Below, one piece after another: positions 8,835 through 15,967 of a stretch of DNA of 64,000 bases. The position numbers and the translations under genes are program-made. Source of the stretch: JABDIP01 sp965237625 (lineage in GTDB: Bacteria; Pseudomonadota; Alphaproteobacteria; DSM-16000; Inquilinaceae); NCBI GenBank assembly GCA_965237625.1, contig CBDEGD010000048.1, positions 62,001 to 126,000 on the forward strand. The letters run 5' to 3'. The stretch's first letter is position 1. Every line of letters starts with the position of its first letter. The notes under the pieces are model-generated. The model did not search any database. It was not told where the DNA came from and worked only from the letters and a program-made list of their open reading frames with translations.

Positions 8835-9875
8835 TCAACTATTACGTAGGTTAACCATGTCGTGTTTCTTCAAATGCCGTCGCAATTGATGGTAGGTCAT
8901 TCCAAGAAATTCGGCCGTTTTCCTCTGATTGTATCGGTTTTTCTCATAGCTCTTTGCGAGTAGTTCCCGTTCAAAACTGCGAACCCGGTCTAGCAGGTCG
9001 AAAGGCCCGCCAACGCCCAGCTCGGTTGGCGCCGGAATATCCTCTGGCGGGGCAGGATTGATTACATCCCCGGCGGGACGCAGTGGCCTATAGGGCGATG
9101 CAAAGGGGTCGAGCGCGATGTCGGCGATGGGCCTGTCGATCCGGGGTGCCCGATGGACCGCCCGCTCGACGGTATTCTTCAACTCACGTACGTTGCCGGG
9201 CCAGGAATGGCTTGCCAGCAGATCCCGGGCCGACGCCGTGAAGCCCGCGAAACTGGTCTTGCCCAACTCGCTGGCCATGCCCAGCGCGAAATGCTCGGCC
9301 AGCAATGGAATGTCCTCCAGGCGGGCCCTGAGCGGCGGCAGGGTCAGGACATCGAAGGCCAGCCGGTCCAGCAGATCGGCCCGGAATCGACCGATCGACA
9401 CCTGCCCCGGAAGGTCCAGATTGGTCGCACCGATGACGCGGACATCGACGGTCAGGGTCGTCGAGCCGCCGACTCTCTCGAATTCGCCGTACTCGATCAC
9501 CCGCAATATCTTCTCCTGCACCCGCAGCGAGGCATTGGCGATTTCGTCGAGGAACAGGGTGCCGGTATCCGCCCGCTCGAAACGTCCGACATGCCTGCGC
9601 ACGGCGCCGGTAAAGGCCCCCGCCTCATGGCCGAACAGCTCGCTGTCGAGCAGTTCTTCCGACAGGCTGGCGCAATTGACCTTGACGAATGGGCGTTCCC
9701 AACGGCCGGACAGGAAGTGCAGGCGTGCGGCGATCAACTCCTTGCCGGTGCCGCGTTCGCCGATGACCAGAACCGGCCGTTCGGTGGGTGCGACCTGCGA
9801 CACGTGTTCCAGCATATCCACAAAGCAACGCGCCTCGCCGACGAGGGGTGGCAAATCACGAGAGCCATCCGGCAT
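8835..9875 (-). CDS. pspF: Psp operon transcriptional activator, sigma-54 enhancer-binding protein
   Basis: A 346-residue AAA+ activator without a receiver domain, as in PspF. It has Walker A GERGTGKE (39-46), the sigma-54-contacting GAFTGA loop (86-91), Walker B FLDE (to 111), and a C-terminal Fis-type helix-turn-helix (about 315-340, NQRKTAEFLGMTYHQLRRH). It is divergent from the psp genes and shares their upstream region. PspF is normally held inactive by PspA and binds enhancers upstream of the psp promoter; the CGATAT palindromes at 9878-9933 are the obvious candidates and also overlap its own start region. Confidence 0.95.
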   Translation of the reverse strand: MPDGSRDLPPLVGEARCFVDMLEHVSQVAPTERPVLVIGERGTGKELIAARLHFLSGRWERPFVKVNCASLSEELLDSELFGHEAGAFTGAVRRHVGRFERADTGTLFLDEIANASLRVQEKILRVIEYGEFERVGGSTTLTVDVRVIGATNLDLPGQVSIGRFRADLLDRLAFDVLTLPPLRARLEDIPLLAEHFALGMASELGKTSFAGFTASARDLLASHSWPGNVRELKNTVERAVHRAPRIDRPIADIALDPFASPYRPLRPAGDVINPAPPEDIPAPTELGVGGPFDLLDRVRSFERELLAKSYEKNRYNQRKTAEFLGMTYHQLRRHLKKHDMVNLRNS

Positions 9876-9877
9876 AG

Positions 9878-9933
9878 CGATATCCGATATAAAATAGTGA
9901 GAATCGCGAAAGAATAACGATATTCGCGATATC
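9878..9933. promoter_or_regulatory. Candidate PspF upstream activating sequences
   Basis: Four CGATAT hexamers lie at 9878, 9885, 9918 and 9927, the last two forming the perfect palindrome GATATTCGCGATATC (9919-9933). This is about 75-130 bp upstream of the sigma-54 promoter, the usual enhancer distance, and just upstream of the pspF start. That PspF is the binder is inference. Confidence 0.6.
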
Positions 9934-10003
9934 TGGCAAGCTATGCGACAAATCGCCGGAATATCTTTTATGTAAAATCAATAGGTTACGTTGGCGCCCA
10001 GAC

Positions 10004-10021
10004 TTGGCACGCTAGATGCAA
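10004..10021 (+). promoter_or_regulatory. Sigma-54 promoter of the psp operon
   Basis: TTGGCACGCTAGATGCAA carries GG at 10006-10007 and GC at 10018-10019, exactly 10 bp apart, with a near-perfect -24 box. Transcription should start near 10031 and run into the small membrane gene, pspA, pspB and pspC. Psp operons of this kind are sigma-54/PspF dependent. Confidence 0.88.
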
Positions 10022-10075
10022 AGGAGTGTTGGAAGCCGGCTGAGGACGGCCGATGAATCTCTGATGGAGGAGTCG

Positions 10076-10246
10076 ATGAGTTTGCCCGAAGAAACCCGGA
10101 ATCAGCGGGACGATGACGATTTGAACCAGCTGTTGCGCGAGATTCAGAAGCAGGCGCGCCGCTTCTGGTCCTTCGCGCGTTCACGGTCGACGGAGTGTTG
10201 GCTGTTCTTCGCAGCCGGGCTCGTGCTCGGCCTGTTCATCGGCTGA
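10076..10246 (+). CDS. Small single-pass membrane protein, first gene of the psp operon
   Basis: A 56-residue protein: an acidic N-terminus, a basic amphipathic segment (about residues 18-36, ending RRFWSFARSR), then one C-terminal membrane helix (WLFFAAGLVLGLFIG). The ATG at 10076 has GGAGG at 10067-10071. It lies between the sigma-54 promoter and pspA, 50 bp before pspA, so it should be induced with the Psp response. It is not PspB, PspC, PspD or PspG by sequence. A membrane adaptor for PspA is a reasonable guess from position and topology. Confidence 0.8.
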   Translation: MSLPEETRNQRDDDDLNQLLREIQKQARRFWSFARSRSTECWLFFAAGLVLGLFIG

Positions 10247-10296
10247 CCTCTCGGTTCGACCGTCAAGACACAGCGGATAGGATAAGGACTTAGGAC

Positions 10297-11088
10297 ATGG
10301 GTGTGTTTTCCCGACTGACCGATATCGTCAATTCCAACCTCAACGCCATGCTCGACCGGGCGGAAGAGCCGGAGAAGATTGTCCGGCTGATCATCCAGGA
10401 GATGGAGGACACGCTGGTCGAGGTGCGCAGCGCCGCGGCCAAGTCAATTGCCGAGAAGAAGGAGCTGACACGCAAGGTCGAGCAGTTCCAGGCCGCTCAG
10501 GTCGATTGGCAGGCCAAGGCCGAACTGGCGATCGCCAAGGGGCGTGATGACCTCGCCAAGGGGGCGCTGATGGCCAAGGCCCGCGCAGCGGAGACCGTCG
10601 AGGTCCTGAACAAGGAGCTTACCAGCATCGACGAGGCCCTGGACAAGGCCAAGGTCGACATGGGCAAGCTTCAGGCCAAGCTCACCGAGGCCAAGAACAA
10701 GCAGAAGAGCCTGGATATCCGCCGCAAGACCGCCCACGATCGGTTGCGTATGCGCACCCAGCTCCATGACGGCCGGATCGATGATGCCCTGGCGCGATAC
10801 GAGTTTATCGAGCGCAAGATCGATGAATTGGAAGGGCAGGTGGATGCCTTCGATCTGGGGACCGGCAAGAAGAGCCTGGCCGAGGAGTTCTCCGATCTGG
10901 AAGCGGAATCGGCCGTCGAGGGGGAGTTGGCGGCGTTGAAATCCCGCATGGGCAAGCGCTCGGCCCGGCGCCCGAATGAGCCGGCGGAGCTGAAGGCGCA
11001 TATGGCCAAGCGCACCGCCCCGCCGACCGCCCCGCCCACCGCCCCGCCCACCGCCCCGCCCACCGATGAGCCGGCGGATGAGTCGTAA
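10297..11088 (+). CDS. pspA: Phage shock protein A (IM30/ESCRT-III family)
   Basis: A 263-residue coiled-coil protein starting MGVFSRLTDIVNSNLNAML, the amphipathic membrane-binding helix of PspA, followed by long helices to about residue 220. PspA stabilises damaged inner membrane and inhibits PspF in resting cells. It is about 40 residues longer than E. coli PspA because of a C-terminal tail containing TAPP four times in tandem (about 240-255), encoded by near-identical 12-bp repeats at about 11020-11064. Its TAA stop overlaps the pspB ATG by one base. Confidence 0.97.
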   Translation: MGVFSRLTDIVNSNLNAMLDRAEEPEKIVRLIIQEMEDTLVEVRSAAAKSIAEKKELTRKVEQFQAAQVDWQAKAELAIAKGRDDLAKGALMAKARAAETVEVLNKELTSIDEALDKAKVDMGKLQAKLTEAKNKQKSLDIRRKTAHDRLRMRTQLHDGRIDDALARYEFIERKIDELEGQVDAFDLGTGKKSLAEEFSDLEAESAVEGELAALKSRMGKRSARRPNEPAELKAHMAKRTAPPTAPPTAPPTAPPTDEPADES

Positions 11089-11318
11089 TGCTGGGAGCCC
11101 TCGAAGTTCCGCTGATTCTGTTTCTGGTTGTCGTCGCGCCGCTGTGGCTGCTGCTGCACTACATCAACCGCTGGCGCTCGACCAAAACCCTCTCGACCGA
11201 TGACGAGCGCATGCTTGCCGATCTGTGGCAGAGCGCCAAGCGCATGGACGGCCGGATCGAGACGCTAGAGACCATCCTGGACGCCGAGGCGCCAGGATGG
11301 CGGGGACGACAGAAATGA
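11088..11318 (+). CDS. pspB: Phage shock protein B
   Basis: A 76-residue inner-membrane protein: an N-terminal transmembrane helix (LEVPLILFLVVVAPLWLLLH), then a cytoplasmic coiled coil ending in a GRIETLETIL segment. PspB works with PspC to relay membrane stress to PspA. Its start overlaps the pspA stop (TAATG) and its end overlaps pspC (ATGA), showing translational coupling. Confidence 0.95.
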   Translation: MLGALEVPLILFLVVVAPLWLLLHYINRWRSTKTLSTDDERMLADLWQSAKRMDGRIETLETILDAEAPGWRGRQK

Positions 11319-11719
11319 CCCAAGACGACCGCAATTTCAAATCGGCCAATCCGCATCGGCTCTATCGCGATCCGAATGCGGGCGTGATTTTCGGGGTTTG
11401 CGCCGGGCTGGCAGACTATTTCGGCCTCAAGATCTGGCAGGTCCGTACCGCCGCGGTGTTGATGCTGATGATCTTCACGCCCTGGGCGATATTCTTGTAC
11501 CTGACAGCCGCCATTTTCGTGCCGCGCCGACCGGAAGAGCGCGCGTTTCGCAGCCACGAGGAGGAGGAGTTCTGGCGCTCGGTCTCCGGCCGGCCGGAAC
11601 AGACGCTGTCGGCTCTGCGCTACCGGTTCCGAACCCTTGAGGAGAGGCTTGCCGGGCTGGAAGGGCATGTGACCTCCGATGAATTCAAGCTCCACCGGGC
11701 ATTCCGCGATATCGAATAG
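11315..11719 (+). CDS. pspC: Phage shock protein C
   Basis: A 134-residue protein with the PspC domain: NPHRLYRDPNAGVIFGVCAG, then a hydrophobic stretch (TAAVLMLMIFTPWAIFLYL) forming the membrane segment, and a helical C-terminal part. It pairs with PspB as the membrane stress sensor. The ATG at 11315 overlaps the pspB stop as ATGA; an in-frame ATG at 11297 would add six residues. Beyond it, at 11774-11793, is a 7-bp-stem hairpin without a T-tract. Confidence 0.93.
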   Translation: MTQDDRNFKSANPHRLYRDPNAGVIFGVCAGLADYFGLKIWQVRTAAVLMLMIFTPWAIFLYLTAAIFVPRRPEERAFRSHEEEEFWRSVSGRPEQTLSALRYRFRTLEERLAGLEGHVTSDEFKLHRAFRDIE

Positions 11720-11773
11720 CCCCCGATAGATTGCCCCGTTAGATCGCACCAAAGCGGATTCGCGAAACCATCG

Positions 11774-11793
11774 GGCAGCCGGATATGGCTGCC
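11774..11793. terminator. Hairpin after the psp operon
   Basis: GGCAGCC at 11774-11780 pairs with GGCTGCC at 11787-11793 around a 6-nt loop. It lies between pspC and the hydrolase gene. No T-run follows, so it is a weak terminator candidate or a 5' leader structure of the hydrolase gene. Confidence 0.3.
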
Positions 11794-11812
11794 TGGACAG
11801 GAGAGGTCTGCC

Positions 11813-13060
11813 ATGTGCCAAGTTTTCGATCCCGCCTATCCCGCCGTCGTTCATGCCCCCGTCGCATGGCCTGACGATCCGCACGGACGCTATGCCGGAG
11901 TGCTCTCGAAGGATGGAAGGCATCTGCATTTCACGCTCACTTTGGAAATCCGGTCGGATGGGCCGTCGGCGACGCTCGATATTCCCGCCCTGGGTATCGT
12001 CGGCGCGCCGTTCGCCACGGCGGCTTATGAGCCGCCGACTCTTGTGCTCAGCATGCCCGGCGCGGCGGGCGACACGTATTCATGGATTGGTTCGGTTGAG
12101 GGTGATGAGATCGCCGGGCATTGGACCGGTGCGGGCATCTCCGCCATGTTCGAGATGACCCGATGCCCCATCGAACCGGCGTGCTTCACTGTTCAGGAAG
12201 TCGCCTGCGAGGCGGTGGACGCTCGGTTGGCCGGGTCGCTGATCCGACCGTTGGGGGTCGGGCCGCACCCGGCAGCACTTCACTTGCCCGGGCCGGGGGC
12301 CACGACCCAGGAGGAGTCCCGGCATTTGGCCCAGTTTCTCGCCCGCCAAGGCGTGGCCTCACTGATCCTCGATGCGCCCGGTGCCGGGCAGTCCACCGGC
12401 GATTGCGCGACGCCCGGGATTGAGGAGCAGGCCCGCAATGCGGTCGCCGGCGTTCGGCTCTTGCGGATGGCGGACGGCATCGATCCCGACCGTGTCGGGT
12501 TGGTTGCCGGGAGCCTCGCCGGCTGGGCGGCGTCGATGGCGGCGTGCCTGCTGGGCGATCTGGCATTCCTGGTGCTGCGATCGGCGCCGATCCTGACGCC
12601 GGCGGAACAGGAACGCTTCGAGGCGGATGCCCGGCGGGCAGTCAATGGCTATGGCTGGCCGGGCGCCACGGATATTGCAGGGCCAACCGTCAAATCCTGG
12701 CTTCGGGAGGTCTGCCCTGGCCAGCCGGCCGGCCCGGGCCTCGACGGTATGGCACCGGCGCGACATCGGCGGGATATGGATTTCGATCCAATGGCGTTGC
12801 TGAAAGCGCTCGACGTGCCCGTACTCGCCCTCTATGGCGAGCGGGACAACCGCGTGCCGTCGCTGCGTTGCGCTGAGAAGCTTGTGGCCCTGCGCCGCCG
12901 GGATGGCCGGGACGTTACCGTGCATGTGTTCCCGGATGCCGGTCACGGCCTGATTCAGGCCTCGCGGCCATCGGCGCCGTTCGACTGGCCCCGATTGCCG
13001 GCGGGCTATCTGCCCGTCATTGCCGCCTGGCTGCAAATTCGGGTGCTGCGGCCGGCGTAG
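11813..13060 (+). CDS. Alpha/beta-hydrolase with N-terminal beta domain
   Basis: A 415-residue protein. The first 120 residues look like a beta-sandwich domain, followed by an alpha/beta-hydrolase fold with the nucleophile elbow AGSLAG, a likely acid in LYGERDNRVP, and the catalytic His in PDAGHGL. Such proteins are esterases or peptidases. AGGAG precedes the ATG by about 9 nt. There is no signal peptide, so it is probably cytoplasmic. It follows the psp operon by 93 bp and may be independent of it. The substrate is unknown. Confidence 0.85.
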   Translation: MCQVFDPAYPAVVHAPVAWPDDPHGRYAGVLSKDGRHLHFTLTLEIRSDGPSATLDIPALGIVGAPFATAAYEPPTLVLSMPGAAGDTYSWIGSVEGDEIAGHWTGAGISAMFEMTRCPIEPACFTVQEVACEAVDARLAGSLIRPLGVGPHPAALHLPGPGATTQEESRHLAQFLARQGVASLILDAPGAGQSTGDCATPGIEEQARNAVAGVRLLRMADGIDPDRVGLVAGSLAGWAASMAACLLGDLAFLVLRSAPILTPAEQERFEADARRAVNGYGWPGATDIAGPTVKSWLREVCPGQPAGPGLDGMAPARHRRDMDFDPMALLKALDVPVLALYGERDNRVPSLRCAEKLVALRRRDGRDVTVHVFPDAGHGLIQASRPSAPFDWPRLPAGYLPVIAAWLQIRVLRPA

Positions 13061-13158
13061 CCGATCCGGACCGATTTCACGGCATCGTGTCACGCGGCTT
13101 GCCCCTGCGATCCCATATGCCGAATATGATTTCGGACCCGGATCGAGTGGAGCCTGAC

Positions 13159-13824
13159 ATGGCGGAATTGAACGCGGATCTTTCCCAGCGAGTCGTGATG
13201 AGCACGGCGTCGATGGAATGGCAGGAAAGCCCGAGCCCCAATGTGCTGCGCAAGCGGCTGGATCTGATCGGCCCGCCCGAGGCGGGTCGGGTGACCTCTG
13301 TGGTCCGCTATCAGCCAGGTAGCCGGTTCCCAGAGCACCCCCATCCCGATGGCGAGGAGATCCTGGTGCTGGAGGGTGTGTTCGCCGACGAGCATGGCCG
13401 CTACCCGGCCGGCACCTATCTGCTGAACCCGGAAGGGTTCAATCACGCGCCATTCTCCGACGAAGGCTGCGTGCTGTTCGTCAAACTCCGCCAGTTTCCG
13501 GGCACCGAGCGCCGGCATGTGGCGATCGATACCAAGGCGGCGACATGGGAAACCGGTGGGCCGGGGCGGGCGGTGTTGCCCCTATACGGCGAGGCCGGCT
13601 ATCCGGAGAGTGCACGCATGGTGCGTTTAGCGCCCGGCACGGAACTGCCGGAGCATGACCATCCCGGCGGCGAGGAAGTCTTCATCCTGGAGGGCGGCAT
13701 CGAAGACCAACACAGCCGCTATGGCGTAGGCGACTGGCTTCGCATGCCACCCGGAAGCCGACATCAGGTCAGCAGCAAGCAGGGCTGCCTGATGTACGTG
13801 AAAGTCGGGCATCTCGGTCCGTAG
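13159..13824 (+). CDS. Tandem cupin protein, ChrR-like cupin domains
   Basis: A 221-residue protein with two cupin barrels. The first has PEHPHPDGEEILVLEG, the second PEHDHPGGEEVFILEG, both with the His/His/Glu metal-ligand pattern. This double-cupin form resembles the C-terminal domain of the zinc anti-sigma factor ChrR, but the N-terminal anti-sigma zinc domain is missing and no ECF sigma gene is adjacent. The start at 13159 begins at family-like sequence; a longer frame from 13087 seems spurious. Function: metal-binding sensor or small-molecule enzyme. Confidence 0.85.
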   Translation: MAELNADLSQRVVMSTASMEWQESPSPNVLRKRLDLIGPPEAGRVTSVVRYQPGSRFPEHPHPDGEEILVLEGVFADEHGRYPAGTYLLNPEGFNHAPFSDEGCVLFVKLRQFPGTERRHVAIDTKAATWETGGPGRAVLPLYGEAGYPESARMVRLAPGTELPEHDHPGGEEVFILEGGIEDQHSRYGVGDWLRMPPGSRHQVSSKQGCLMYVKVGHLGP

Positions 13825-13841
13825 GCGAGTGCGCGGTGGGC

Positions 13842-14909
13842 CTAGATCGGTCTTGCCGCGGGGCGGTCGGCCAGCACCTTGGCCAGCCAGTTTTCGTAAT
13901 CTGCGTTCGGCACCAGCGCCACCATGGAGCCGCCGAAGCCGCCACCGGTCAACCTTGCGCCGATGGCGCCGTGCCGTTTAGCGGATTCCACCAGGGCATC
14001 GATCTCCGGGATCGAAACGTCGTAGTCGTCGCGCTGCGAGAGGTGGCTTTCGTCCATCAGGGTGCCGAAGGCGGCGATATCGCCGGCCTCTAGCGCCGCC
14101 ACGCCATCCACGACGCGCTGGTTCTCCGTCACCACATGGCGGGCCCGGCGGTTCAGCGGTTCCGGCAGGGCGTCGATGCGTTCCAACTCACCAGTGCCGA
14201 TGTCGCGCAGTGTGGCGACGCCGAGCGCCTCGCAGGCCGCCTCGCATTCCCGCCGCCGCGTGTTGTAGCCGCCCTCGGTCAGCTTGTGCGCGACACCGCA
14301 ATGGATGATGGCGATGCGCTCACCGGCCGGCAGATCGACCAGCTCGGTGGTCAAGTCCCGCGTGTCGAGGAACAGCGCCTTGCCGGGCGTGCCCAGCGAC
14401 GAGACCATCTGGTCCATGATGCCGCACTGCATGCCCACATAGCTGTTCTCGGCCCGCTGGCCCATCCGGGCAATCGTCACGTCGTCTAGGTCGAGCCGCA
14501 GCAGGGCGCGGACCGACCGCAGCACCGCGACTTCAAGTGCCGCAGATGAGGAGATGCCGGCCCCCATCGGCACGTCGCTGTCGATGGCGAAGCGCAGCGG
14601 CGGCAGGTCGATACCGGCTTCGGAAAGGACGGTCAGGCAGCCGAGCACATAGTCGCTCCAGTCGCCGCGCCTGGCCTCGCCGAGTTGCCGTTCGGTGGAG
14701 TCGCCGAACTGCGCCGCATACATGGTGAAGGGCTGATCCGATCCGTCCTCGGCAAGGCCGGCTTCGACGACGGTGCGGTAGTGAAGCGGCGTCGGCAGGA
14801 CGAAGCCGTCATTGTAGTCGGTGTGCTCGCCCAGCAGGTTGGCGCGGGCCGGAGCCTCGGCGGCGGCACCGGGATCGACCCCGTAGATTTGCCGGAATTT
14901 GCCGCTCAT
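13842..14909 (-). CDS. galK: Galactokinase
   Basis: A 355-residue GHMP kinase that phosphorylates galactose with ATP in the Leloir pathway. The galactose-binding signature GEHTDYNDGFVLP lies at 27-39, the ATP loop is VPMGAGISSSAALEVA, and the third GHMP motif is LTGGGFGGS. Its start overlaps the galT stop (ATGA). It is the last gene of the beta-galactosidase / galT / galK operon. Confidence 0.96.
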   Translation of the reverse strand: MSGKFRQIYGVDPGAAAEAPARANLLGEHTDYNDGFVLPTPLHYRTVVEAGLAEDGSDQPFTMYAAQFGDSTERQLGEARRGDWSDYVLGCLTVLSEAGIDLPPLRFAIDSDVPMGAGISSSAALEVAVLRSVRALLRLDLDDVTIARMGQRAENSYVGMQCGIMDQMVSSLGTPGKALFLDTRDLTTELVDLPAGERIAIIHCGVAHKLTEGGYNTRRRECEAACEALGVATLRDIGTGELERIDALPEPLNRRARHVVTENQRVVDGVAALEAGDIAAFGTLMDESHLSQRDDYDVSIPEIDALVESAKRHGAIGARLTGGGFGGSMVALVPNADYENWLAKVLADRPAARPI

Positions 14910-15967
14910 CTCACTGAGACGTCGCGCAGCCGCGCCGCCGTTTCCTCGGGCAGCGTATCGACCAGGAATGCGCCGCCGGCCTGCTCGACACCGGCCAGGT
15001 ATTTCAGCTTTTCCGCCGTGCGCAGCGGCGGATAGAACTGGGTGTGGAAATGGAAGGTCTTCTCCTCCCCCTTCGGCGCGGCATGCAGCGACATGATGTA
15101 GGGGAAGGACCGGTCGAACAGCGCGTCATAGCGCGTCACCAATTCGCCGAGCAGCGAGGCGTAGTCGCTGATCTCCTCCGCTGTCATCTCCCAGGGGCCG
15201 CCAAGCGGCCGGCGCGGCGCGATCCAGACCTCATAGGGAAACCGCGCGAAGGGCGGCACGAAGGCGGTGGTGCTGGCGCGCTCGGCCACCGTGTAGGCGT
15301 CGCCCATGCGATCGATCAGCCGCGCCAGAGCAGGGCCTTCGCGGAACGTGGCGACGGCGGCTTGCTGCACCGTCGGCACCCAGGGGAAGGCATAGATCTG
15401 GCCATGCGGGTGGTGCAGCGTGACGCCGACCTCTTCGCCCTTGTTCTCAAAGGGCAGCACGCATTGCACATGCTCCTGGCCCAGCAGATCAACATAGCGG
15501 TCGGCCCAGGCATGGACCAGAAGCTCGCGGCGCGCCTGGCTCAGCCCGGCAAGGTCGCCCTGATGATCCGGGGTGAAGACCAGCACCTCGCAGCTTCCCC
15601 GCGCCGCGATGGTCTCCACCGGTAGTGACGGCTTCGTAGAGGCCTCGGCATGGAAGGCAGGGAAACGGTTCTCGAAGACCGCCACTTCGAAATCGGTGAA
15701 CGGGATCTCCCCGGCGAAGCCGCCGGGCGGAGTCGGGCAAAGCGGGCAATACTCCGCCGGCGGCTTGAATGTGCGGGCCTGCCGATGCGAGGCATAGGTC
15801 ACCCATTCCCGGCGGAACGGATGCCAGCGGCTGTGGGGTTCCGGTGGCGGAACCGGCTCGATCTCTACGGTCGGTTCCAAAATGTGCGGCTGCCAGCCGT
15901 ACAGGTAGAGATTGCGGCCATCGGCTTTGCGGTGGTGGCGCCGGTTCGGCTTTGCAGCCTCGGTCAT
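14906..15967 (-). CDS. galT: Galactose-1-phosphate uridylyltransferase
   Basis: A 353-residue HIT-superfamily enzyme that exchanges galactose-1-phosphate with UDP-glucose. The catalytic motif HPHGQ is at 186-190, with nucleophile His188; CPLC (74-77) looks like part of a structural zinc site. The start at 15967 overlaps the beta-galactosidase stop as ATGA. The frame extends upstream into lacZ-coding sequence, but that part is not family-like. No galE is visible in the window, so epimerisation must be supplied elsewhere. Confidence 0.96.
   Translation of the reverse strand: MTEAAKPNRRHHRKADGRNLYLYGWQPHILEPTVEIEPVPPPEPHSRWHPFRREWVTYASHRQARTFKPPAEYCPLCPTPPGGFAGEIPFTDFEVAVFENRFPAFHAEASTKPSLPVETIAARGSCEVLVFTPDHQGDLAGLSQARRELLVHAWADRYVDLLGQEHVQCVLPFENKGEEVGVTLHHPHGQIYAFPWVPTVQQAAVATFREGPALARLIDRMGDAYTVAERASTTAFVPPFARFPYEVWIAPRRPLGGPWEMTAEEISDYASLLGELVTRYDALFDRSFPYIMSLHAAPKGEEKTFHFHTQFYPPLRTAEKLKYLAGVEQAGGAFLVDTLPEETAARLRDVSVR

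Noticed and set aside
11020..11064. Tandem repeat reminiscent of a CRISPR or of a PTAP late-domain motif in an ESCRT-III-like protein
   Set aside because: The unit is 12 bp, in frame and without spacers, so it is not a CRISPR. The PTAP likeness has no known bacterial binding partner and is best explained by the repeat composition.
13159..13824. ChrR-type anti-sigma factor
   Set aside because: Only the cupin part is present; the zinc-binding anti-sigma domain and a partner sigma factor gene are missing.
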